Positions 1 through 6,306 of a stretch of DNA of 15,530 bases are shown here, piece by piece. The stretch spans positions 1-15,530 of the forward strand of contig JAOZTQ010000004.1 of assembly GCA_029939085.1 (NCBI GenBank). The letters are read 5' to 3'. Both the position numbers and the translations under genes were made by a program. This stretch comes from Candidatus Nanopelagicales bacterium (GTDB taxonomy: Bacteria; Actinomycetota; Actinomycetes; S36-B12; GCA-2699445). The notes below the pieces were generated by a model. The model was given only the letters and a program-made list of their open reading frames with translations, ran no database searches and was not told the origin of the DNA. How positions within the stretch are numbered: position 1 is the stretch's first letter; the number at the start of each line of letters is the position of its first letter.

Positions 1-581
1 AGCCGCTCGACCGCATCCAAAACTTCGGAGCCCGGCATTGGCATCCCAGTTGTTTTTGTGAGCGGTGCTCGTAAAGCGGTCACAACGCGTCGCTCAACCG
101 GCCAGATTTTTCTCATGTACCAGTCCAGTGCTTCTGGTAACGACAGCAACCGCAGAGTTTCGGCCGTAGGAGCGCAGTCAAGGGCAACCAGATCGTATTC
201 GCCAGATCGGACGTAGTTTCTAACTTCAAGTAGTGCAAGGACTTCTTCCGCACCGGGGAGCACTGTGAGCTCCTCCGCTGCTACATTGCCAACACCTGCG
301 CTATCGAGCACTTTAAGTAAGTATTCCTGAACCGAGCGCCAGGATCGTTCAAGCAATATCCGACTATCCAGCTGCAGGACGTCCAGCCGATCCAATACGG
401 GCAAAGGTCCGCTGCCATCAGCATCGATACCGAACACATCCGTAACCGAGTGTGCTGGATCCGTGGAGATGACTAGCGTCCGCATGCCAAGTTCTGCGGC
501 AGCCACCGCACTCGCAGAACACAGAGTGGATTTGCCGACTCCCCCTTTTCCGGTGAAGAGCAGCACCCGAGTCTCACTCAT
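1..581 (-). CDS. ArsA/GET3-family ATPase, 3' end beyond window
   Basis: Reading the minus strand from the ATG at 581 gives an open frame to the window edge (193 complete codons), so the C-terminal half is missing. The N-terminus begins MSETRVLLFT and continues with the deviant Walker A motif GKGGVGKST (residues 11-19). DPAHS follows at 41-45, typical of ArsA/GET3 P-loop ATPases of the SIMIBI class. These are soluble ATPases; family members drive arsenite efflux or deliver tail-anchored proteins, and the role of actinobacterial members is largely open. No arsenic genes are nearby, so arsenite pumping is unlikely. The start overlaps the stop of the upstream SRPBCC gene as ATGA, so the two are probably translationally coupled. 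In M. tuberculosis an ArsA-like gene (Rv2184c, from memory) sits at the equivalent place. Family call is firm, function is not. Confidence 0.9.
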   Translation of the reverse strand, partial: MSETRVLLFTGKGGVGKSTLCSASAVAAAELGMRTLVISTDPAHSVTDVFGIDADGSGPLPVLDRLDVLQLDSRILLERSWRSVQEYLLKVLDSAGVGNVAAEELTVLPGAEEVLALLEVRNYVRSGEYDLVALDCAPTAETLRLLSLPEALDWYMRKIWPVERRVVTALRAPLTKTTGMPMPGSEVLDAVER

Positions 582-1015
582 AAACTCTCTACCTGATCTT
601 TGAGTCCTTGCAGCGCAGTACGGACGATGACTTTTTCCGCACGTCTGCGTAAGGCACCAATGATGGGAACAGCCAGGTGCATCGACAGCCGGTAATGGAC
701 CACAGTCGTGCCATCAGGTCCCGGCGTGCACTCGTAGATACCGGTAAGGGAAGTCACGGTATTGCCCTGTAGAAGATGCCAACGCACTTCAGTTTCGCTC
801 CACGAGTCGTATCGATAGCGATGCGTATCGTTGATTGGACCGGAATCGAAGACCATTTGCACATCTTGCGGATTACCGTCTGGGAACGAGCTTTCAACTT
901 CGGCAGACCGAACTCCGGGGCACCAATCCGGATAGTGCGCGGTATCTGCAATTACCGCCATGATCGCAGCCGGTTTCGCCGATATCGCAATATCCGCCTC
1001 GGTTCGCTCCGCCAT
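578..1015 (-). CDS. SRPBCC (START-like) family protein, TB16.3/Rv2185c-like
   Basis: A protein of 145 residues with the shape of a polyketide-cyclase/START-like fold. It has an N-terminal strand (EADIAIS), then a helix with the HYPDWCPGV segment that marks the first turn of this family. The C-terminal amphipathic helix contains GALRRRAEKVIV. Such proteins bind hydrophobic ligands in a central cavity; the ligand is unknown. It resembles, from memory, M. tuberculosis TB16.3 (Rv2185c) in length and in the AVPIIG...RRRAEK stretch, and it holds the same position next to an ArsA-like ATPase. Its stop overlaps the ATPase start by four bases (ATGA), suggesting the two products act together. The ATG at 1015 lacks a clear Shine-Dalgarno sequence but has TAGCGT exactly six bases upstream, so this gene may have its own leaderless promoter inside the operon. 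Confidence 0.9.
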   Translation of the reverse strand: MAERTEADIAISAKPAAIMAVIADTAHYPDWCPGVRSAEVESSFPDGNPQDVQMVFDSGPINDTHRYRYDSWSETEVRWHLLQGNTVTSLTGIYECTPGPDGTTVVHYRLSMHLAVPIIGALRRRAEKVIVRTALQGLKDQVESL

Positions 1016-1021
1016 GGTCTA

Positions 1022-1027
1022 ACGCTA
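1022..1027 (-). promoter_or_regulatory. Candidate -10 box for a leaderless SRPBCC/ArsA transcript
   Basis: On the minus strand the hexamer TAGCGT fits the actinobacterial -10 form TANNNT. It ends six bases before the ATG at 1015, which would put transcription start at or next to the start codon. No convincing -35 box is visible. It lies in the 58-base gap after the phosphoesterase gene, the largest gap in this operon. Confidence 0.4.
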
Positions 1028-1073
1028 CCCCTACCCCTGCGCTCTCGGGGGCTCAGGCCAAATCAATCCCTCG

Positions 1074-1841
1074 TCAATCCACAATAAGGCGGTAAGGCTC
1101 ACCCAACGAACGAAAATGGCCGACGTTAATCACCTGCGTGCGACCAATCGTCGTTCGGTTAGCCAGCGGCTGATGGACATGGCCGTGCAATGCGTACTTG
1201 GGTTGCACCTCTTCGATGAACCTGAGCAAAGCCCTACTACCACGTTCCAGTCGACGAGCTACCACGTCGTAACAGATCTCTGGAACCGCTGGCGGAATGT
1301 GAGCAAACAGCACATCAACCTCACCTAACCGGTCGACCTTGCGCTGGAAATCCTCATCGCTGATCTCAAATGGCGTCCGATAGGGAGTTTGCAACCCGCC
1401 ACCCACGAACCCGATACGTAGTCCGTCTATCTCAACGGTTTCACCGTCTACGACTTTGTGGTCCGGGCGCGCGTAGTCTGGCCACAACGCTGGCAAATCA
1501 ACATTTCCGTAGGTCATGAGACCACCCGGCATGGCAGCAAATAACTGCGAGTACTGCGACGCCACTTGCTCGGAGATTGATTTCCACGGATCCGCCCCAA
1601 TCGCCTCAAAGAGCTCTCTTGAGAAAGACCTTGCCTCATCGAAACGAAACTGACGTCTGAGCTCGATATACCGCGCAGAGTTTGTCGCACCGAACAAGTT
1701 CGCAAATATTCCTTCCGATGGGTCGTCGTAGTCCAAGAAGAGAATGAGATCGCCTAGACAGACAAATAAGTCCGCGTCACGATCCGCCGCCGAGAGTCCA
1801 TCGGTCCGAAAATGCACGTCGCTGATCACGTTGATCTGCAT
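1074..1841 (-). CDS. Calcineurin-like metallophosphoesterase
   Basis: 255 residues carrying the metallophosphoesterase signature in order: SDVH (Asp8, His10), GD (Gly30-Asp31), GNVD (112-115), AHIPP with His181, and HGHVH (219-223). These are the two-metal ligands of the calcineurin-like superfamily, which hydrolyse phosphomonoesters or phosphodiesters. The usual GNH(D/E) box reads GNVD here, so the histidine that normally protonates the leaving group is absent. YfcE-like phosphodiesterases also lack it (GNCD). A phosphodiesterase is therefore more likely than a phosphomonoesterase. Substrate unknown. The ATG at 1841 starts three bases past the stop of the upstream zinc-ribbon gene (TAG at 1847-1845 on this strand), so it is co-transcribed and probably coupled. 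No signal peptide, so cytoplasmic. Confidence 0.9.
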   Translation of the reverse strand: MQINVISDVHFRTDGLSAADRDADLFVCLGDLILFLDYDDPSEGIFANLFGATNSARYIELRRQFRFDEARSFSRELFEAIGADPWKSISEQVASQYSQLFAAMPGGLMTYGNVDLPALWPDYARPDHKVVDGETVEIDGLRIGFVGGGLQTPYRTPFEISDEDFQRKVDRLGEVDVLFAHIPPAVPEICYDVVARRLERGSRALLRFIEEVQPKYALHGHVHQPLANRTTIGRTQVINVGHFRSLGEPYRLIVD

Positions 1842-1844
1842 TGC

Positions 1845-2258
1845 CTAGTCCACCACTACACCTAGGAGAAGGCCGACTATGGTCAGCGCCAACATGATTC
1901 CCACTGCACCAGCGGCCGCGAGACCGATTCTTGCTCCACGGCTCGACATCATTTGCGACCAACGAGACCGCTTTTGACTTTCTTCCATGGCCAGCATGAC
2001 CCCCCACTGCTCTAAGTCAGCAGTGGTAGCTTCGGTTGGATTAGGTGGCGGGAGAGGTGGCTGCACTGGCGGCGGAAGATCCGGTGGCGGCGGTACCACC
2101 GGAGGTGCCGGTTGAGCCGGAGGCGCTGGTGCCACAGGTGGCGGCAGTTCGCTGAGATCGCTGGGACTCAGACTTCGGGCTGAATGACACAACGAACACC
2201 ACTGGGCTGTCGCAGGCATCTGCGCGCCACAGTTGTCGCACGTCGTTTGTTGAGACAT
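1845..2258 (-). CDS. Zinc-ribbon protein with proline-rich linker and C-terminal membrane anchor
   Basis: 137 residues in three parts. The N-terminus carries two CxxC pairs (Cys7/10 and Cys21/24), a zinc-ribbon. Residues about 38-73 form a linker made mostly of proline and alanine. The C-terminus ends in one hydrophobic segment (about 110-136, LAAAGAVGIMLAL...). The likely topology is a tail-anchored cytoplasmic protein displaying a zinc finger on a stiff stalk. I do not recognise a named family. ATG at 2258 has a GAGG Shine-Dalgarno sequence five bases upstream and lies seven bases after the SRPBCC gene at 2266. The tail-anchor-like C-terminus is noteworthy because an ArsA/GET3-type ATPase is encoded in the same operon, though any link is inference. 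Confidence 0.8.
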   Translation of the reverse strand: MSQQTTCDNCGAQMPATAQWCSLCHSARSLSPSDLSELPPPVAPAPPAQPAPPVVPPPPDLPPPVQPPLPPPNPTEATTADLEQWGVMLAMEESQKRSRWSQMMSSRGARIGLAAAGAVGIMLALTIVGLLLGVVVD

Positions 2259-2265
2259 TAGGACC

Positions 2266-2670
2266 TCACCACTCGCCCGAACCAGGTGAACGGCCTTCCT
2301 CTAACTCAACTTTTAACGCCCACACATTTTGTTTCCAGCGCAACGCGTGACGGCGACGCAATCGATCCGCTGCCCTACGGCCGCGAGGTGAATCCGTCAT
2401 CGCGCGCGCGGTGGCATCTGATGGCGAAACGGTCGGATCGCCTCGCAAGTAGTAATGAAGAATCGCACCATCGCCAAACGGCTCCACCCAGATCTCGGCT
2501 GATCCAACTAAGTCACCGGTGATTGACCATCTGAGTCCCTTTTCACCGCGATCCATAAATATCTGCATCGACAAGTCGGGCCACCACACTGCCCAACGGT
2601 CCTGTTCCGCGATCACGCCAGCTAAACGGGCAGGACGAACCACAATGAAGGTCTCGTCTACTAAGTCCAC
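2266..2670 (-). CDS. Second SRPBCC-family protein, possible Rv2186c counterpart
   Basis: About 134 residues. Weak but recognisable SRPBCC shape: a starting strand (ETFIVV), a helix with AVWWPDLSMQIF, then antiparallel strands such as LRWSITGDLVGSAEIWVEP and AILHYYL, and a long basic C-terminal helix (RRAADRLRRRHALRWKQNV). A ligand-binding role is inferred from the fold. The frame could open at GTG 2679, but GTG 2670 is better placed, with GGAGAGG eight bases upstream; GTG 2679 is only two bases from the GGAG core. It is the first gene of the left operon and is divergent from the acyl-CoA ligase. By position it could match the small Rv2186c of M. tuberculosis, which I have not verified. Confidence 0.75.
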   Translation of the reverse strand: MDLVDETFIVVRPARLAGVIAEQDRWAVWWPDLSMQIFMDRGEKGLRWSITGDLVGSAEIWVEPFGDGAILHYYLRGDPTVSPSDATARAMTDSPRGRRAADRLRRRHALRWKQNVWALKVELEEGRSPGSGEW

Positions 2671-2766
2671 TACTGGCACCTCTCCATACTGCCCTATCGG
2701 AAGCCAACCCGCGTTGCGGTCACCCTCTTATGGGGAGGCGATGCATAGTCCAACTACCGGACTTAC

Positions 2767-2772
2767 TAGGCT
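2767..2772 (+). promoter_or_regulatory. Candidate -10 box for the acyl-CoA ligase gene
   Basis: TAGGCT fits TANNNT and would give a start near 2779, leaving a leader of about 24 bases that holds the Shine-Dalgarno sequence GGAGG (2791-2795). No -35 box at the expected distance. It is the best match in the 132-base divergent gap, but the pattern is short and the call is weak. Confidence 0.3.
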
Positions 2773-2802
2773 CCGGGTAAGAACTATTTGGGAGGACCCC
2801 CC

Positions 2803-4599
2803 ATGAAGGAATTTAGGGAGCGCGCATTGGTGTCGGCACCCGACACCGGAAGCTTGGCTTCATTCCTCGTCGAGAGTGAGAAAGTAGCGCCAAACGAGAG
2901 TGCATTTTCCATTGCACAGCCAGACGGCTCGTGGCGAAATATGAGCTACAAGGAATTCGCTGACGAGGTGCGGAAACTAGCCCGTGGTATCGCAGCCAAC
3001 GGCGTAGGCGTTGGAGACCGGGTGGGCATCATGTCCAAGACCCGCTTTGAATGGACGCTCACCGACTTTGCGCTGTGGTACGCCGGTGCAGTGCCCGTGC
3101 CGATCTATGAAACTTCAAGCGCCGAACAGGTCGAATGGATCCTGAGTGACTCAGGCGCCGTCGGTGTATTTCTGGAAGGTGACGAGGTAGTCCCCACCTT
3201 CGAAGAGGCGAAGAAGAAGCTTTCAGGCGTCAAAAACGTCTGGGTATTCGACAATGGCGATATCGAGGCGCTGCAGCAGCAAGCCGATAAGGTCTCGGAG
3301 GATGAGCTAGAGAAGCGTCGTGAGTCAGTGAAACCCGATGATCTCGCGACCATCATCTACACCTCTGGCACCACCGGACGCCCCAAGGGCTGCTCCTTGA
3401 CCCACTCAAACTTCATGTTTGAGGTCGACGCCGTTGTGGCAGGACTTCCGGAAATGTTCAAGGGTGGAAACTCAACCCTGCTCTTTATCCCGCTGGCACA
3501 CGTCTTCGGTCGCGCCATTGAGGTCGCATCAGTTCGCGCACGGGTCCGGATGGGGCACACATCAGATGTGAAGAACCTGCCCGACTGGCTGGCTTCCTTC
3601 CAACCGACGTTCCTCCTCAGCGTGCCGCGAGTTTTCGAAACCGTATTCAACAAGGCACAAGCCACCGCAGCTGCGGATGGTAAGGAAGGCATCTTCAACA
3701 AGGCCGCCGACACTGCGATCGAATACAGCCGAGCGCAGGATGCTGGTGGTGCAGGTCTAGTGCTGAAGTTGAAGCATGCAGTCTTCGACAAGCTCGTCTA
3801 CAGCAAACTTCGGAACCGTCTGGGTGGCAAAGTCACCCACGCGATCTCAGGCGGTGCTGCATTGGGTGAGCGACTGGGACACTTCTATAGAGGTATTGGC
3901 ATTACGGTTCAGGAGGGTTACGGCTTGACCGAGACTTCAGCTGCCTCGACCGTGAACCGCGTCTCGCAGTTCAAGATTGGTACCGTTGGCCGACCGCTAC
4001 CAGGTACTTCAGTCAAAATCGCCGATGACGGTGAAGTGCTACTCAAGGGACCGCAGGTCTTCCCGGGTTACTGGAACAACAAGAAGGCCACCAAAGAGGT
4101 TCTGGCTCAGGATGGCTGGTTCCACACTGGTGATATCGGTGCCCTCGATGAGGATGGATTCCTTCGGATCACTGGTCGCAAGAAGGAACTGATCGTGACC
4201 GCGGGTGGCAAGAATGTCGCACCTGCAGTGCTCGAGGATCGCTTGCGCGCTAACGCCATCGTCAGTCAGTGCATGGTTGTTGGCGATGCCAAACCATTCA
4301 TTGCCTGCCTCGTCACACTCGATCTGGAATCACTACCGATTTGGTTGGAGAACAAGGGCAAACCGGCCGATATGCCGATTGCGCAGGCAGTCAAGGATCC
4401 CGATGTCCTCGCAGAGGTACAGACGGCGGTAGATAATGCCAATAAGGCGGTGTCCAAGGCGGAGTCGATCCGTAAGTTCACGATCCTTACCGACGACTGG
4501 AGCGTCGAAGGTGGCCAGTTGACGCCTTCAATGAAGTTGAAGCGCAACGTCGTTATGGCTGAAAACGACGAAGATGTTGAGGCGCTCTACGCGAAGTAA
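2803..4599 (+). CDS. fadD15: Long-chain fatty-acid--CoA ligase, FadD15 type
   Basis: 598 residues, normal for long-chain acyl-CoA synthetases of the ANL superfamily. The enzyme joins a fatty acid to CoA through an acyl-adenylate, using ATP. Motifs in order: the P-loop-like TSGTTGRPKG (187-196), GYGLTE (372-377), TGD (442-444) with the following GRKKELIVT hinge region, and the C-terminal LTPSMKLKR (573-581) carrying the adenylation lysine, probably Lys578. Soluble, no signal peptide. An in-frame TTG at 2788 exists, but ATG 2803 has a perfect GGAGG at 2791-2795 with seven bases spacing and is clearly the start. It is a single-gene unit: divergent from the SRPBCC operon and closed by a hairpin terminator. 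Position and sequence fit M. tuberculosis fadD15 (Rv2187). Confidence 0.95.
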   Translation: MKEFRERALVSAPDTGSLASFLVESEKVAPNESAFSIAQPDGSWRNMSYKEFADEVRKLARGIAANGVGVGDRVGIMSKTRFEWTLTDFALWYAGAVPVPIYETSSAEQVEWILSDSGAVGVFLEGDEVVPTFEEAKKKLSGVKNVWVFDNGDIEALQQQADKVSEDELEKRRESVKPDDLATIIYTSGTTGRPKGCSLTHSNFMFEVDAVVAGLPEMFKGGNSTLLFIPLAHVFGRAIEVASVRARVRMGHTSDVKNLPDWLASFQPTFLLSVPRVFETVFNKAQATAAADGKEGIFNKAADTAIEYSRAQDAGGAGLVLKLKHAVFDKLVYSKLRNRLGGKVTHAISGGAALGERLGHFYRGIGITVQEGYGLTETSAASTVNRVSQFKIGTVGRPLPGTSVKIADDGEVLLKGPQVFPGYWNNKKATKEVLAQDGWFHTGDIGALDEDGFLRITGRKKELIVTAGGKNVAPAVLEDRLRANAIVSQCMVVGDAKPFIACLVTLDLESLPIWLENKGKPADMPIAQAVKDPDVLAEVQTAVDNANKAVSKAESIRKFTILTDDWSVEGGQLTPSMKLKRNVVMAENDEDVEALYAK

Positions 4600-4619
4600 G
4601 CGCTAAGCACGGTCAAGGC

Positions 4620-4651
4620 GGCCCGTCATCCGGTTTTCCGGTTGACGGGCC
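4620..4651 (+). terminator. Rho-independent-type hairpin after the acyl-CoA ligase
   Basis: A nine-base stem GGCCCGTCA (4620-4628) pairs with TGACGGGCC (4643-4651). Inside it a second stem, CCGG (4630-4633) with CCGG (4638-4641), closes a TTTT loop, leaving only one T-T mismatch between the two stems. The 3' side is T-rich but mixed (GTTCTTCG...) instead of a clean T run. It starts 21 bases after the ligase stop. It also overlaps the last codons of the convergent small gene at 4626, so both transcripts contain it. Confidence 0.75.
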
Positions 4652-4847
4652 GTTCTTCGTTCTCTTCCATAGTTTCGTCTCTGTCAAACCGGGGATCTCG
4701 CAGTGGTGATATCAGACCGTGGTCGGCAAGAACGACGAGGGCGGCGCCTTCTCGCTCGTCTAGCTCCGGTGGGCCAAGCAACGCAGTGACAACGCAGTCT
4801 CCGCAGGCGTCACCACGTACTGGACAAGTCTCGCAATCGATTTGCAT
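4626..4847 (-). CDS. Small cysteine-rich actinobacterial protein (CxxC...CxxC)
   Basis: 73 residues from ATG 4847. Two CxxC pairs lie near the N-terminus (Cys5/8 and Cys15/18) around the core DCETCPVRGDACGDCVV, followed by LLGPPELDEREGAALVVLADHGLISPLR and a charged tail. Short actinobacterial proteins starting MxIDCxxC with this LLGPP...VLA..GL pattern are familiar to me from memory, but their function is not established; the cysteines suggest metal or Fe-S binding. The frame is open further to GTG 4967, which would add 40 residues. I prefer ATG 4847 because family members begin just before the first CxxC and because GAGAG lies eight bases upstream. It is the last gene in the leftward run after the qcr operon, and its stop lies inside the terminator hairpin of the convergent ligase gene. 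Confidence 0.7.
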   Translation of the reverse strand: MQIDCETCPVRGDACGDCVVTALLGPPELDEREGAALVVLADHGLISPLRDPRFDRDETMEENEERPVNRKTG

Positions 4848-5079
4848 GTTGGCGCTCTCACTTTCCGCTTGCAATCGGTCAGTCTTATCGAGGTCAACAC
4901 CTAGATAAACGACCGAATCGTTGGTCAATACCTCGCCTGGCTTGACCTTATGAAAAGTTAGCGGCACCCCCCGACAGATCAGGTGGTCAAATGAAATACG
5001 TGGAATGTGGACCGTCGGGCAGACATTCTTAACCAGCTAATGCGGATCAGTCACGATCTCACGGCGCTGACCCCAAGAA

Positions 5080-5343
5080 CTAGGGTCCACCAACTTCAGC
5101 GGGCGAATCTTCTAGGCCATGCCGAGGGACCAGCTCAATCCGATCGCTGGCTCCACACCAGCGACAAGCAACTCGCTCCACATCTTCGCTACTTACCTCG
5201 ACTTCTTCGATCTCCGGTTCGCCACCGATCGTAAAGTGCCAGTACTCAGCAGCAGTACGTGAACGCACCACATCGAATCGAGTGAGATTGCCGCAGTGGC
5301 CACAGCGCCAGCGGGTGTTTGCGTCGGGAAGTTGAACTGCCAT
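5080..5343 (-). CDS. Small zinc-ribbon protein, conserved hypothetical
   Basis: 87 residues from ATG 5343. Opens MAVQLPDANTRWRCGHCGNL with Cys14/Cys17, and a second pair RVACRWCG at Cys60/Cys63. The spacing fits a zinc-ribbon with an inserted beta hairpin (EYWHFTIGGEPEIEEVEV). This type of protein (WRC..CGNLTRFDV) is widespread in actinobacteria as far as I recall, with no assigned function; nucleic-acid or protein binding through a zinc ribbon is a guess. The open frame begins at TTG 5352, but ATG 5343 is the natural start. There is no clear Shine-Dalgarno sequence. A TACGAT hexamer (5353-5358, minus strand) ends nine bases upstream, so it may have its own promoter with almost no leader. It lies 104 bases downstream of the thioesterase gene. 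Confidence 0.75.
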   Translation of the reverse strand: MAVQLPDANTRWRCGHCGNLTRFDVVRSRTAAEYWHFTIGGEPEIEEVEVSSEDVERVACRWCGASDRIELVPRHGLEDSPAEVGGP

Positions 5344-5447
5344 TATGTTCAAATCGTAGCCAACCGCTTATCAAACAACATCGGCGGCTGACTGACATCA
5401 GACCCTTTCGACATCGAAGCACCATTTTTGGCGGTTCGCCTCTGCCA

Positions 5448-6269
5448 TCAACGCGGCTGAATCAAGATGTTCTGCGCCAGACGCCCGAGAACACCTTGTT
5501 CGCTGTGCAACGACGCGGCGCTCATTCCTATGCCATCCATTCCGATGGAGGTTTCGGCCGATATGCCCAGCCACCAACCACGGGGCTCATCGTACAAATG
5601 CAGTACGAGATCGGTATTCAGAAATGTCCAGTCGACCGGATTCAGCCGAGCACCTATCCCATTTGCTACATCGCTGATTGTCACCGCTGATTCCAAGTAG
5701 GACATTTCTTCACCCTGCACCAGCGGCTCAGTCATCCGTAACCAGGCAACTGTTGGCTGACCACGCACGCCGACTTCGCTCATGAGCTTTGCCTCCAGCG
5801 ATGCTGCAAAACCGATACGCCAGGCTTCCGGCCAATCCAGATGAGTGGCACTGGCATCTCTTGGCATGATGCTCGAATCTGAACTGTGGGCAGTTGACTT
5901 AGTCTCCCGTGTAGCGAGTCGCCACGCGGAGGCACGCGCTAGGAGTCGACCCTGGCTCCCTGTCGAAGCATCGCGCATTTCCGACACCAGGAGCTGCACA
6001 CGACTACCTGGGCGTTCCAGCCAAGCGGTCACCGCGACGGGTGCCATGGGAACTGCCCCCATGATGTCCACGCTAATTCTGCTGATTCGAAAACCAGGAT
6101 TTGGCGCTAACCGATCCATTGCCCGCGTCAGTAGACCTGCTACCGGCCCACCGTGCTGTACCTGGGTCCCCCATACCGACGACGCATGAGGCGTCGGAAA
6201 GAAGATTCCCTGATATGGATCGGCTGTCTCCGAGATCAACTCATAACAACCCGTTTGTGACTCAACCAT
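5448..6269 (-). CDS. Acyl-CoA thioesterase-like double-hotdog protein
   Basis: 273 residues built as two hotdog halves, TesB-like. The N-terminal half has the HGGPVAGLL segment (39-47), which begins the long central helix of the fold, followed by strands such as RISRISVDIMGAVP. The C-terminal half ends with WWLGISAETSIGMDGIG and then GVLGRLAQNILIQ, a typical last-strand pattern of this family. The expected reaction is hydrolysis of an acyl-CoA thioester; chain length unknown. The catalytic residues cannot be assigned from sequence alone, so an inactive or binding role is possible. It follows qcrB by 37 bases on the same strand and may be read through from the respiratory operon. It also lies between fatty-acid activation (FadD15) and respiration genes. 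No signal peptide. Confidence 0.85.
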   Translation of the reverse strand: MVESQTGCYELISETADPYQGIFFPTPHASSVWGTQVQHGGPVAGLLTRAMDRLAPNPGFRISRISVDIMGAVPMAPVAVTAWLERPGSRVQLLVSEMRDASTGSQGRLLARASAWRLATRETKSTAHSSDSSIMPRDASATHLDWPEAWRIGFAASLEAKLMSEVGVRGQPTVAWLRMTEPLVQGEEMSYLESAVTISDVANGIGARLNPVDWTFLNTDLVLHLYDEPRGWWLGISAETSIGMDGIGMSAASLHSEQGVLGRLAQNILIQPR

Positions 6270-6306
6270 CGACAGCGGCTAGTGGTGCTTCGAAAGTGAG
6301 TCCGAG

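Noticed and set aside
2041..2150. GGTGGC-rich, repeat-like stretch
   Set aside because: It is simply the coding of the proline-rich linker in the zinc-ribbon protein, not an independent DNA repeat.
3357..3791. 144-codon minus-strand frame
   Set aside because: Antisense shadow of the acyl-CoA ligase, whose adenylation motif starts in this stretch.
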